Source: Chamaecyparis obtusa (taxonomy: Eukaryota; Streptophyta; Pinopsida; Cupressales; Cupressaceae). Taken from it: a stretch of 64,000 nucleotides of DNA. A program made the translations under genes and the position numbers. The notes below the pieces were generated by a model. That model worked only from the letters and a program-made list of their open reading frames with translations, ran no database searches and was not told where the DNA came from. Positions 36,596 to 49,354 of the stretch are shown here, in pieces. The DNA lies in assembly GCA_027943335.1 (NCBI GenBank), contig BSBK01007744.1:31001-95000 (forward strand), written 5' to 3'. Position 1 is the first letter of the stretch. Each line of letters opens with the position of its first letter.

Positions 36596-37918
36596 AAAAT
36601 TGCTTGTCCTCAAGAAATACTAATTTTCTTACAAAGTTACAAACGTTTAATGTGAGTGCCTTTTGTTGTACAACTCTAAAATTAACCAATGTATTTGTAA
36701 TTAAGAAAGCTTCTAATTTTAATTCAAGTTCCTTTTTACATTATAGGCAATGTGTATACTCCTCGAGTTCTTACTTCAGCTCTCTATGGTGTTTTGAACA
36801 TCTACACACATTATTCCTATCATCCATCATTGTTATGCTACACAATCTTTTGTCTTTTCAATTTTACTAATATCTTATCAATTATATTTATAGATAAAAC
36901 TTAAACATGAATCCTACTCCTTGAAATGCAAAAATATTTCTCTTGACACACTTATAGATACTCATGAAACATTCATGGAATATTTTTTTGGAGACATAAC
37001 AATTATGAAGTGTATACATTAGTAAGGCACATACACTCTTTAAGTAACCATGTTGCAAACACATCATATGTGAATCAAACATGTAAACTATGAAGTATTC
37101 ACCCAAATACATATAAAGCATGACTCATATATACCAATACATGTAGAAAATAGAGCATCCACACAAATATACTTAATGCAAGAAGCATATGAATACACAT
37201 GGCCTAAAGCATATGCACAAATGTACATAAGATAGGGATCATACATGTACAGCATGAATCACACATGTGACTACATAAATCATACATATGGTTTGTATGC
37301 ATGTGAAAAATACATAAAGCATGAATTTACTAAAGTCAAACAATATACACACAACACACAAATTCAATTATCATGTAAATATTCTCAACACTTATAACAC
37401 AAAGCATGAATTTATTCAAGTTAGGAGGCATATCACAAAGTTATCATGAATGTACTAAAGTCAAGAAGTATATGCATGAATGCACATAATACATACATAT
37501 TTATTTACTTAAGTCATGAAACATACATGTAGCACATGTAGGATATACATGAATACAATGAATCACATAGAACATGAATTCACTTAAATCATGAAGCACA
37601 CATGTGAATACACACAACACATAAAGCATATACATAATTTTTATTTAGTCATGAAGCATACACACAGTACATAAATTATGAAATAAACACATGAATTCAC
37701 TTAAGTTTTGCACATAGTGCATACACATGAATTTAAGCTATGACACATTTACATGAATACACATGAAGTATAAACATAAATAGATTAAGTCATAAATTAC
37801 ACACATGAATACATGTAGCATACAAAGTATGATGTATACATATAAATCATGCACAAAGATACATGAATACACATAAAACATGAATCATATATTGGACATG
37901 AAGCTATGAATTTTAATA
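36596..37918 (-). other. Interior of element G, left part, low complexity
   Basis: From about 36900 the sequence is dominated by variants of CATGAATACACATAAAGCATA with many ATGAA, ACACA and CATAT words. No frame looks coding. The same character resumes at 63336, on the far side of the nested elements. Confidence 0.6.
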
Positions 37919-37923
37919 TAAGG

Positions 37924-39135
37924 TGATGAGGCATATTAATGCCTTAATTTTGATATAGTTTCATTTACTCTTTGTGCTTTGTTAAAAACATTTCTAAAAC
38001 ATTTGTGTAAATATCTGTGAACTGATGCCAAAAGACAAGTTAGAACTTATTAAACCTATGGGTAGTGTGATGACATACTTTGCTTAATATTATACATAGA
38101 ATGCATTATTTCATATAAATATTTAAAGCTATGTTCTAATATCTGAATGAGAGTAGGAATGTTATCTTGCATGCATGTTCTGGATGTTTCTAACTTTTCA
38201 AGGAAATGAGGAATAGCGCAAAGGGTGGTGACTGTTGCATTAAAGAAAAGGATGATGAAGACCAATCGTGGAAAGGGAAGCGCAGTCTAGTTCCTTTGGA
38301 TAAGCTGCACTAGTAGAAGAGTTACTGTTCCAAAAATTTAGAAGACACAAGTTGCTATATTCTCTACAAGTTGTTATTCTGTTTCTCAGCAATAAATATG
38401 CTAAGTCATGGTTGATCTTTCGCCTTGTTTTCTGGCAATGTTTGTTTAAAGACTTTTATGCTTTTGTTTCTAATAAATGTCCAATTCACTATATAATGGA
38501 TTGTGATCATCTTAGTAAGCTAATGAGAAAATAGACAATGCTGGTTTAAGATTCAGAAGTTACTCTTCCTGTTCTTCATGTATTGTTCATTTTATGAAAT
38601 GAAGAAATGATTTTAATGAAAGATTGATTTTGGAATACTTGTTGCATTCATAGTTATCTGAAGCCAACCAAGGGGGCCCACTTGGGAGGTGGAAGTAGAT
38701 TTAGGTAGAGTAGATTCATTCCTTGTAATTTTTTGCTTTCAAATTAGATTTACTGTATTAGTTCTGCAGCCTTGTTACTGTGAAAAGTTCCTGCAGCACC
38801 TGCAGAAAATGATCATGGTGAATGTTTTGAGTTGTTAACTAGTTTGGTTTCATTTTCCAAGTTTTCTATAGTTATTTGTTGTTAGTCTAAGTGTATTCAC
38901 TATCCTGTAGTAGTAGTATAGATTCTTTCCATGCATTTTACTTTCCTACAGCATAAGGATTAAGATTCTTGAGGGAACTTAGTGCACATACTGTGCTAAC
39001 CCATTTCAAGTCCTACATCCCTGGGTTGACAATTCAAGTGTATTTCATGATGGAGTAAGGTAGTCTTTGGAATAGATATGTTATCCTTGAAAGAGACAAT
39101 GGTGTGATTATCTTTATCTATTATGAAACCCTACA
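37924..39135 (+). repeat. 5' LTR of element D
   Basis: TGATGAGGCATATTAATGCC to GAAACCCTACA. TATATAAT at 38490-38497 is the probable TATA box. Confidence 0.92.
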
Positions 39136-39139
39136 TTTT

Positions 39140-39156
39140 TGGCACCATTGCCAAGG
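39140..39156 (+). other. Primer binding site of element D
   Basis: TGGCACCATTGCCAAGG, four bases after the LTR. It resembles the tRNA-Asp primer complement (TGGCGCCGTTGCC...) with two changes consistent with G-to-A decay. Confidence 0.65.
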
Positions 39157-39261
39157 ATGGTGTCAAACTAGGAACCTTCATGAGTCCTTTATTTTCAATT
39201 TATTTTGTTAGCTAAGAATCACAGAGTTGTGGGCTTGATTAACAAGTCACCAATTTCTTGC

Positions 39262-40254
39262 ATGCATCGAAGAAGGAGAGACGTCAATGGTAGATTCCTT
39301 CCAAAGGAGCCTGTAAAACCAAAAGAAGAGTTTGAAGAACCTGAACTGCCATTTCTTGATGCAAGCCTAGAGTTTAATGCATCATCATCTTCAGCAAAAG
39401 AAGACACCCAGAAGACATTTGACCTTCATCCATTTAAAGAACTATTGGCCAGTTTCTATACTAACCCCCCTCTAGTACCACCTGTTGTCCAGAATCCACC
39501 AACAGTTACCAACTTCAAGCCACAATTTCAATATCCTATACCTCCAGCTATGGCAGCTCCCACATTTCCATTTCCAATACCAAGTCTCGTCAATAATCCT
39601 AACCTTAAAAATATACCTGCATCAGCATTACCAAAGTTTTATGGCCTTGTCACAGAGGATCCTGATACTTTTCTATTTGAATTTGATATCCTCTACCGAA
39701 GTTTTGATTATAATCATGACAGTCATAAACTAAAGTTATTTCTAGCCACACTAAAAGAGTCAGCATTAAAATGGTTTATGGGCTTGGGGGCAAATACAGT
39801 CACAAGTTGGGATGGTATGAGAGACTTGTTTCTCAGGAAGTATAAGGAATATTGTAGGGGAAATGATTCAAAAGGCGATGACATTTTTATAATGTCACAA
39901 TGGGAAGATGAAACATTGGAAGATTATATATCTTGCTTCCTATTCAACTTGCAGAAGAATCCACAACATGCCTTGCAAGAGGAGTCCCAGAAGTTGATTT
40001 TTCTTAGAGGAGTAAATGAGAAATGCCTTGAAGCATTGGATCTGATGGTAGGAGGGGATATAACCAAATCCTCATGGGATGACCTTCAGAAGATTTGCAA
40101 AAACTATTCTAGGTCAGCAGTAAAGAAAGGAAGAGGATTCTGCTCATCAATAGCCAAAGGAAGTGGCTCTGCTGGTATTAGATGGAGATTTCAAATTTTT
40201 TGTCTGATTTCAAGCAGGACATCATCAATGATGTCGCTACACATTTGGATATAA
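39262..40254 (+). pseudogene. Gag of element D
   Basis: The first sensible start is ATG 39262 (MHRRRRDVNGRFLPKEP). A Pro-rich N-terminal region precedes the capsid core: LPKFYGLVTEDPDTFLFEF, then LKLFLATLKESALKWFMGLG and a DLFLRKYKEY segment, the standard retrotransposon gag pattern. Near 40178 a one-base change shifts the frame; the continuation (MEISNFLSDFKQDI..., then CPHCRKQKKDCQC) is in the pol frame, after which a Pro/Gln/Asn-rich spacer leads to protease. This frameshift is probably a decay lesion, because many relatives keep gag and pol in one frame, but programmed shifting cannot be excluded. Confidence 0.8.
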
Positions 40255-43200
40255 TGGCTGCTAAGAAGAAACATGCAGAGGTTGAGGTGCAACTAGCTAA
40301 ATACTGTCCACACTGCCGAAAACAAAAGAAAGATTGCCAATGCAAATTGGTCGCTAATATGGAAAACCAACATCTTCCAACTGAGTACTTGAAGATAGAA
40401 GGAGAAGATGAGCAAGTATTTTTTGTTGCTCAACGTCGGCCATGGGCCCCACGTCAAGGTATGCCTCAAGACCCTTTACAAAATTAAAATCCATATAGTA
40501 GTTAATGGCAAAACCGCAGTGTCCAAGGTCCTCCACAATATAGTCAACCTAATTGGAATAATGTTTGGCAAAATAATCCACAAAGTCAATGGTATCCTCC
40601 ACAACAGCCTCAATGGCCACAATTCCCAAACCAGTGGCAACCACCCCAAGGGAATTAGCAGTCTACAAACCAATGGAGAGGACCTCAGCAGTGGCCTAAC
40701 AATGTTGGATATCCACCTTTACCACCTCCAACAAATGTACCTGCACTAATGCCACCTCCTAAAAATTCTGGACCTCAAAAGCAGACACAGTTGCCTGCAC
40801 AACCCCAGCCAAATCTAAATAACCAACAGCCACAACAACCCATGTATTCTGTTGATGCTCAGCAATATCTTGCTTACGCTCTAAATGTTGTAGATATACA
40901 TTTGAGATCTGGTACAACCCTACCAACACCTAAATCACCTCTCATAACTAAAATACCAGATACTCCTACAACAACAATACCAACAGCTTCACTGCCACAA
41001 ACGGTTAACCCAAAAAATGTAACTAGTTCAGCTCAAACTCAAACAGCAGTTGAACCTCCTTTTCTACAAAAGCTCATACAAGGTAAACCTGTACAAATAG
41101 AAGAACAATCCTTTGACATCATTGACTAGCTGAAGCATATGCATCTTCAAATTCCATTATTTCAAACTATTAAGGATGTTCCTATTTATGGTAAAGCTAT
41201 CAGAGAAGCCTGTCTTAAAAAGCCAGGGAGGAAGAAAAAGGATCCAACCACAGTACATGTCATAGGGCAATTGGCTAACATCATGTTAGGGAAATTGGTA
41301 ATTCCTAAATATTTTGACCCAAGCAGTCCAGTTGTAAATGTGATTATAAATGGCCAGTCAATTAAAAATGCCTTAATAGATCTTGGTGCTGCTATAAATG
41401 TAATGACAAAGGATACTATGAAAAATTTGAACATAGAAGGATTAAGGGCCACCCCAACAATTCTACAACTTGCAGATAGTTCTACTGTCACTCCTGATGG
41501 GATGATAGAAGACATAGTGGTAACCCTAGATTCTCTAGAATATCCTGCAGATTTTATGATTCTATCCCCAAAAGTCAACTTATCCGGTTACCCTATCATT
41601 TTAGGATGCCCATGGTTAGCTACAGCTGATGCAAATATAATTTGTAGGTCAGGCAATATGACAATATTAGATGGACAGGCAACAAAGCAATTTGTCCTGT
41701 ACCCTCCAGCACAACCTCAACCAGATTTAAGCAAACCTGTATGGTCGAATTTAGGGGATGAAGAGGGAGAATTAAATTTTGTTGTACAACTTGTGATGTT
41801 ACATAGGTAGTCTTTTCTAAAGCTGCAGGAAGAAGATTCAGTAATTCAGAGTATCCTTAATAATACGTGTGTGGTAGACAAAGATGTATTTGATAGCTTT
41901 GTGTTGGAACTAGTCACATATGAAGATTCCCTAGAGAATTGTTTTCTGCCTAAAGAGCTAGAAATTATCCACCAGCTTTTACCATGTGAACTAGACACAA
42001 GCCCCATTTCTAAAGTTTCTATGGTTAATCTTACAACCACTGTTGAGTTGTCAGAAGGTCATAATCTACATGTCAATAACAAACTACCTCCAAAACAATT
42101 ACAACAGTTAACAGAACTTCTTCAAAAACATGAAAAGGCTTTTGCATGGGACTATGGAGATATGAAAGGGTTGAGTCCTACATTATGAACTCGTAGAATA
42201 TATATCAATGAAGGATTTTTACCACTCTGTCAACCCCAGAGGTGGATTAATCCAGCACTCAGAGAAATAGTTAAAACATAACTACAAAAATTACTTGATG
42301 TTGGTTTTATATATCCTATATCTGATAGTCAGTGGGTCTCACCTCTAGTCATAGTACCTAAAAAGGGGGTAAAATGGCAGATATGTGTAGATTACAGGGA
42401 TTTGAATAAAGCAACAAAGAAATATCACTTTCCTTTACCATTTATTGATCAGGTTCTGGACACTTTGGCTGGTAAGAAATATTTTTCTTTTCTTGATGGG
42501 TACAGTGGTTATAATCAAATAAGTATAGCTCCAGAAGATCAGGATAAAACCACATTTACATTCCCATGGGGTACTTTTGCATATTTTGTATTTCCATTTG
42601 GCCTGTGTAATGCTCCAGCCACGTTTCAAAGAGCAGTAATCAACATTTTTGCTGATATATCGCATGACTGCATGGAAATATACATGGATGATTTCACAGC
42701 ATTTGGAGTCATCTTTGAGGAGGCCTTGATAAATCTTGAGAAGGTTCTTGTTCGATGCAAGGAACATAATCTATCACTTAACAGTGAAAAATGTTTCATG
42801 CTCATGCAGGAAGGAGTAGTAATTGGTCATTTCATATCAACTGCAGGAATACAAGTGGATCTGGCTAAGATAGAGGTAATTTTAACATTACCTATACCTA
42901 CAAAACCAAAAGATGTAAGATTTTTTCTAGGTCATGCTAGCTATTACAGATGTTTCATTAAAGATTTCAGTAAAATAGCTAGTCCCTTGTATACATTGTT
43001 GACTAAAGAAGTTGAATTCATTTGGACACCCGCATGTAATGAAGCCTTCCTACAGCTTAAGCAACTCCTAACCATAGCACCAGTTCTTAGAGGACTAGAT
43101 TGGTCAATACCATTTCATATCCATACTGATGCATCAGACTATGCCATAGGTGTTGTATTAGCACAAAAGCTTATCAACCTTGAAAATGCCATCTACTATA

Positions 43201-44909
43201 TAAGTAAGAGTCTTCATGGCCCTGAACTAAACTACACCATAACTGAGAAGGAACTTTTAGTTATAGTTTATGCATTGAACAAATTCAGACATTATGTAAC
43301 TGGATATCCTATTTTTGCTCATATTGACCACTCAGCTATAAAGTACTTAATGAACAAACCTGTTGTAAGTGGTAGATTGGCAAGATGGCTCTTATTATTG
43401 CAGGAGTTTGATATTACTATTGTAGACAAGCCAGGCAAATCCAATGTGGTTTTTGACTATTTGTCAAGACTTCAAATTGTTGATGAAGACTCAACTCCAA
43501 TCGAAGATACATTTCCAGATGAGCATTTGTTTCAAATAACATCCCATACACCATGGTATGCAGATATAGCAAACTATCTTGCTGCAAATAGAATGCCACC
43601 ACACTTCTCTTACAAAAATAGGAAGAAGCTTGTAGAGAAAAGCTTTCATTATTCATGGATAGATAACAATCTCTACTACACTGGACCAGATCAAGTTATG
43701 AGGTGATGTGTTCGAGACGATGAAATCTTTGACATACTACATGCCTGTCATGACGAACCATGTGGGGTCCATTTTGTAGGAAAAAGAATAGCACTAAAGG
43801 TACTTACAACTGGATATTATTGGCCAACATTACATAAGGATGTAGCCAACTATACAGCCAAGTGTGACAAATGCCAGAGGATGGGCCAGCCAACCAAGTC
43901 AGATGAAATGCCACTCAATCTACAGATTGTTGTAACACCCTTTGACAATTGGGGTATGGACTTCATAGGTCTAATTGACCCACCATCAAATGGAAAATCC
44001 TACATCTTGGTATGTACAGATTACTTAACTAAATGGGTGGAAGTCAGGGCAATGAAAAATGTACGAGATGAAAAAGTAGCTAAATTTTTGTATGAGGAGA
44101 TATTCACACGCTATGGGGTACCCAGAGAACTTGTAACAGATTAGGGAACCCAATTTACATCAAATTTGATAATAGATTTTATGAAAGAATATAGCATAAG
44201 GCACTGAAAATCCAGTCCTTATCACCCTCAGGCCAATGGGAAAGCAGAGGTCACAAACAGAGAAATAGAGGCAATTCTAACCAAAACAATGCAATTACAT
44301 AGGAAGGGTTGGAGCAGCAGGTTAACTGAAGCAGTATGGGCTTACAGAACTATATGGAAAACAACTACTGGATTCACCCCATTTGAGCTTGTGTATGGCA
44401 AAGAAATAATGTTGCCTATTGAGTTTGAATATCAAACATTACGAACTGCTCTGGAATTAAACATCAGTCTTTCTGTAGTACAAGAGGAGAGACTTCTTCA
44501 CTTGAATTCACTGGATGAAATGCGAAAGATAGCTTTGGAAAGAACAAAGCTCATTCAGCAACAGAGGAAGATGTGGCATGATACACATATCAAGAACAAA
44601 CAATTCCAAGTAGGAGACTGGGCTCTCCTATATGATTCACGATTTAAAGAAAATCCAGGGAAACTCCAGACTAGGTGGCTAGGGCCTTATGAAATTCAAT
44701 ATGTATTTGACAATGGCGCAGTTCAATTGACAACCATTGACCCTGTCCAGTTCAAATTACTTGTAAATGGCCACTGATTGTGTCTTTATCATAAACCACA
44801 AACCAAAGTTGAGTTCCTGCAGCAGTTCCAACAGAACAGTATACCAGCTCTCACATACATAGTTCTTGCAGCAGAGGGTGCAAACCTTCTTCCTGTAGCC
44901 ATACCATGA
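40182..44909 (+). pseudogene. Protease, RT/RNase H, integrase of element D
   Basis: A single frame from about 40182 to TGA 44907-44909, broken by stops at 40485, 40503, 40656, 41127, 41808, 42186, 42279, 43704, 44142, 44205 and 44775. Domains: zinc-like CPHCRKQKKDCQC; Gln/Pro-rich spacer; aspartic protease LIDLGAAINVM (Asp 41379) with LGCPWLATADA; reverse transcriptase with VPKKGVKWQICVDYRDLN and YMDD at 42681-42692; RNase H (HTDASDYAIG, ELNYTITEKELL); integrase with HHCC finger (HACHDEPCGVHF...CDKCQ) and Asp 43959, Asp 44139, Glu 44247. A stop directly follows the second catalytic Asp. No chromodomain follows; the C-terminus has the GPYEI module. The catalytic residues are all present. Confidence 0.9.
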
Positions 44910-45703
44910 CAACCCTTCAATGAGCACTCATAATAAAACCTCATTTAGTCTGAGGTCTATTCTTCCATTCATTCTTCTTTTGCTTCTTATCAAATCATCT
45001 CATTTCTTTATCTATCATCCACTCACATTCCACGTCACCCACCAATACTATTTTTACTACTTTCAATAAAACACTCTGTCAGCACCCTTTTTTCTATCAT
45101 TCAGACATCACCACCTCATCAACTTGCATGTAGAAGTACAATCTACAATTTTTAGGTACAAAATCCTTACTCTTTATTCATTTTTATTACATAGGTTTCA
45201 ATATTTATATATAATACTGCATTAAATGTATAATCCAAAGCCTTAAGCCAGTTTCTTAATCCCTTACAAAAATTTTAAGTGTGGACACTTGTCAAAATGT
45301 AGTGGGGGGCAAAGAAAGTGTAGTAAGTTCCAAATTTCATCTCCATGTCACCCTAGTCATGTCCACATTATTGGTTGTACTTTGGCGGTGGTCTGATTTT
45401 AATTTTAAATCTTTTTGTATCTGTCGTACCTTGTGACTGCAATTTTGGGAAAAGATCTCCTGAGTTTGACATGACTGAAGAGGACTAAAATTTATTATGA
45501 TAACACTTCCAGTTAAACCATAATGTCCTTCATAATTAATAGCATCACCATTTTTCATGCCAAACACAAAGGAGTCATGTTAAGAGAGTATGGTATCGGC
45601 ATTTTTCAAAAAGATAGATCGAATTCTAAGAATAAGGTATTTACAGAGTGTTGAAGGGTAAATATTATCAGGGTGGCCAGAAGAGAAATTGGGGATTTGA
45701 AGG
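44910..45703 (+). other. Spacer between pol and ORF3 of element D
   Basis: Non-coding, pyrimidine-rich first half (TTCTTCCATTCATTCTTCTT region), then TTTTAAGTGTGGACACTTG and the polypurine-tract copy at 45300-45313. It likely includes the ORF3 leader. No known gene. Confidence 0.5.
45300..45313 (+). other. Internal polypurine-tract copy in element D
   Basis: TAGTGGGGGGCAAA, identical over 14 bases to the tract that abuts the 3' LTR (48115-48128). It lies about 400 bp upstream of ORF3. Confidence 0.7.
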
Positions 45704-48099
45704 ATGGGAGGACAGTTGCAGAGGCATGAGCCTATTGTTCATAGTGTTCTACTTGCAGATGTGGAAGCCGTCCGGTGGTTTCATGCTTGTGGATGGCTTG
45801 GTTATTTCTTACAGTTAAATGGATTCAATGAAGAAGTAACAATGGAGTTCATGAGAACATTTAATGAGGGTGAAGCCACTGTATGGGGATTATCAGTGAT
45901 TGCAACTGAGGAACGGATAGTTGAGGTTACAGGACTTCCAATGGTTGGAGACCATTACCCAAATGAACATGATGCTAGGTCGTTGCGAGCATAGTTTACT
46001 CGGCCAGAAGACCCTCCACTAGAAATTTCAAAACAAGGATGAAAAAGACTCTCTCTACCAGCACCGTATCCAGAATTGGCAACTCACATCATCAGGTTTT
46101 TGACCTGTGAGGATAGATTTTCAAATTTACACGCTCACCATTTTAAATTGCTTAGCTATGTAAGACATAACATTCAGGTTAATGTTCCCAATTTCCTTTA
46201 TAATATGTTATGTATTAGTGCTGACAAAACTCAGAAAGGAAAGGCAAATTTTGTACTCATCATGCCCTAGTCAAACTCCTAGTCAAAAAATCACTTAGGG
46301 ATTCTTCCCCTATATCATGGGCAGAGTTCATTGAGTTTAAAACCTTGCAGCCTCAAGCCAACCCTATCCCAGAGAATTTAGGGATTGAGGAAGAAATTGT
46401 AGAGCCTGGTCAAAATCCAGTTGAAACAGAAAAAGAACCAGTATTATCCCTTGTTGATAAACCTATGGAGTCTATTTTAGAAGGTGATATACCCAGTTCT
46501 TCTAGTGGCAAAGGCAAGCAAAATTTTCATGAAAGTAACCCTAATCTTGAAAAGAAAGCCCAAAACCTTCCTGCTAAAGTAACAAAGAGAAAGAGGTCAG
46601 ATCCTATAGCAACCACTCTTGCAGCATCTACCCCAGTAGTGTCTAAGCCAAAATGGGCCTACAAAATAGTAGAATTCAAAGCGGGTCCTATGCATTGAAG
46701 CTCTCGTATGTGAGGCCAAGTATTCCCAGCTACCACTGAAAACCCAAGTGCTTTAATTTCAAAGTCTCATACAGAACCAGTGATTGAGAATGTTCCAGAT
46801 GACTCTCCTATGTGGATGGAACCCCAACATGTGGAAATAAATGAGAATGAGCCTGTTAATGAGATGCCACAAGAAAATCAGGAAATGTGTGAGTTGGCCC
46901 CTGCTGTTGTTTCAGAAAAAGCCCCAGAAGATGATCAACCTAATTTGTCACTAGTCTCTGTATATTCTAATGTTTCAATCATCCCTTATAAATCCTCCTG
47001 GTATACCCAGTATTTCCAGCAAGTTGCTAAAGAGAAAAAGAAGAAATCTATGGCTCAATAATTTCCTCCATCTACAATCCAATCTATATTATTTGGTCTG
47101 TATAATCATTTTATTTTTCAAAAGGCCTTGTGGAGGCAAGAAAGAGACCAAATGCAAAAAGTAATAGCTGACAAAGATGAAGAAATTGAGTCACTAAAAG
47201 AGCAACTTGAAAAACAAAAACAAAAGATGAATGTAGCTTTAAAGCTAACTGACCAAGTGATGGCCTGTAGGCCACCACCAAGGGTATATTCCATTTGTTC
47301 AAAGGAGCAGTTTTTGTTGTTTCAATTGATGATGACAATAAGGGATGTTAATTGTGAGTTTAAAAGTGCTCAAGGTTTCTATAATGTTTATCAAACTCTA
47401 CCTTCATGGCAGAACAACTTGTTATGTGAACTTTATGTACATAATTACATAATTCCACATGAGACAAAGTGGAACCCTCTCTTGTACATAGGAGATGTCC
47501 ACCTTAGAGCTTTAATGTCTTGGATACATAATGAAACCAATTATGACAGGTAGTTGAATACCTATAGAGATCTTGAGAAGACTGAGCCATTACCACTATG
47601 GTCTGAATCACACAGGCCTGATGACCTTTTGAGAGATTAGTTCAGACTAACCTATGGGAAACCAAAGCCAGAGATCAGAGAGAAGGTGTTTGCAGAGAGG
47701 GAAAAGGTTTATAGAGAATATCAGACACTTCACAATTTTACACACCAAAGATCCTTTGCAGGGCTTAGAAATAGATGGAACAGATTGCCAGAAGCCTTTA
47801 AGAAGGTAGAACCACATAGTCCTATTAATTTTGAGGCAACTGTTCATAGGGTAGCCAGATATATGCAACTAGGACGTCAAATTAGGAAAGAATTGTGGAT
47901 GCCATTATCTTTTCAGCCTCCTACACTTTTCTGGCCACTTTATAATAATACTGCTACTTGCATAGATCCATTGGTGGAAGAGCACAGAGGTGATCACTGG
48001 GAGCATAGTAAGGGATTCTACTATACCTTCAGGAGTGGAAAGAAAGGAAGGACAACAGTTGGTGATTTCAAGGCAATGGCAAGAAAGTATAATGCTTGA
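45704..48099 (+). pseudogene. ORF3 of element D (env position)
   Basis: ATG 45704 (MGGQLQRHEPIVHSVLL) to TGA 48097-48099, about 800 codons, with a frame change near 46270-46290 and several stops (for example 45992, 46045, 46268 before the change; 46696, 47059, 47551 after it). N-terminal segment: DVEAVRWFHACGWLGYFLQL, FNEGEATVWGLSV, then IVEVTGLPMVGDHYP. Middle: acidic Pro/Glu-rich sequence with a KVTKRKRSD basic patch. Then a coiled coil (KDEEIESLKEQLEKQKQK) and a C-terminal segment with WNRLPEAFKK and LFWPLYNN. I see no signal peptide or transmembrane span, so it is not an obvious envelope protein despite its position. The N-terminal pattern recalls plant proteins catalogued as putative plant transposon protein, and the N-terminal part of ORF2 in element C. 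Confidence 0.7.
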
Positions 48100-48114
48100 G
48101 GACAAACATTCAGA

Positions 48115-48128
48115 TAGTGGGGGGCAAA
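48115..48128 (+). other. Polypurine tract of element D
   Basis: TAGTGGGGGGCAAA immediately before the 3' LTR start TGATGAGG. Confidence 0.9.
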
Positions 48129-49340
48129 TGATGAGGCATATTAATGCCTTAATTTTGATATAGTTTCATTTACTCTTTGTGCTTTGTTAAAAACATTTCC
48201 AAAACATTTGTGTAAATATTTGTGAACTGATGCCAAAAGACAAGTTAGAACTTATTAAACCTATGGGTAGTGTGATGACATAATTTGCATAATATTATAC
48301 ATAGAATGTAGTATTTCATATAAATATTTAAAGCTATGTTCTAATATCTAAATGAGAGTAGGAATGTTATCTTGCATGCATGTTCTGGATGTTTCTAACT
48401 TTTCAGGGAAATGAGGAACAAGGAAAAGGGTGGTGACTATTGCATTAAAGAAAAGGATGATGAAGACCAATCATGGCAAGGGAAGCGCAGTCTAGTTCCT
48501 TTGGATAAGCCACGCCAGCAGAAGAGTTACTGTTCCAGAAATTTAGAAGACACAACTTGCTATATTCTCTACAAGTTGTTATTTTGTTACTCAACAATAA
48601 ATATGCTAAGTCATGGTTGATCTTCCTCCTTCTTTTCTGGCGATGTTTGTTTAAAGACTTTTATGCTTTTGTTTGTAATAAATGTCCAATCCAATATATA
48701 ATGGATTGTGATTGTCTTAGTAAGCTAATGAGAAAATAGACAATGCTGGTTTAAGATTCAAAAGTTACTCTTCCTATTCTTCATGTATTGTTCATTTTAT
48801 GAAATGAAGAAATGATTTTAATGAAAGAGTGATTTTGGAATACTTGTTGCGTTCATAGTTATCTGAAGCCAACCAAGGGGGCCCACTTGGGAGGTGGAAG
48901 TAGATTTAGGTAGAGTAGATTCATTCCTTGTAATTTTTTGCTTTCAAATTAAATTTACTATATTAGTTTTGCAGCATTGTTACTGTGAAAATTTCCTACA
49001 GCAGCTGCAGAAATTGATCATGGTGAATGTTTTGAGTTGTTAACTATTTTGGGTTCATTTTTCAAGTTTTCTACAGTTATCTGTTGTTAGTCTAAGTGTA
49101 TTCACTATCCTGTAGTAGCAGTATAGATTCTTTCCATGCATTTTACTTTCCTATAGCATAGGGATTAAGATTCTTGAGGGAACTTAGTGCACATACTGTG
49201 CTGACCCATTTCAAGTCCTACGTCCCTGGGTTGACAATTCAAGTGTATTTCATGATGGAGTAAGATAGTTTTTGGAATATATATGTTATCCTTGAAAGAG
49301 ACAATGGTGTGATTATCTTTATCTATTATGAAACCATACA
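48129..49340 (+). repeat. 3' LTR of element D
   Basis: 1212 bp, collinear with the 5' LTR; TATATAAT at 48695-48702. It ends AAACCATACA, followed by the TAAGG duplication. Confidence 0.92.
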
Positions 49341-49345
49341 TAAGG

Positions 49346-49354
49346 TGTGGAATA
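49346..49354. other. Nine-base remnant of G between D and F
   Basis: TGTGGAATA is all that separates D's target duplication from F's left LTR. Confidence 0.6.

Larger units (their letters stand above)
37924..49340 (+). mobile_element. Athila/Tat-type Ty3/gypsy element D, full length
   Basis: 11,417 bp bounded by TAAGG at 37919-37923 and 49341-49345. LTRs are 1212 bp each. Order: 5' LTR, tRNA-Asp-like primer site, gag, single-frame pol without chromodomain, a spacer holding a polypurine-tract copy, an additional long ORF3, final polypurine tract, 3' LTR. The extra ORF after integrase, lack of chromodomain and the primer type place it in the Athila/Tat group. LTRs differ by roughly 5% over the first 470 bp by eye. 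All ORFs carry several stops. It is inserted in the interior of G. Confidence 0.92.

Noticed and set aside
39205..39261. Possible upstream TTG start for gag of D
   Set aside because: Not a normal plant start; ATG at 39262 gives the expected Arg-rich gag beginning.
45704..48099. ORF3 of D as a retroviral-type envelope gene
   Set aside because: Position fits, but no signal peptide, transmembrane segment or cleavage site is visible; it has a coiled coil and acidic linker in their place.
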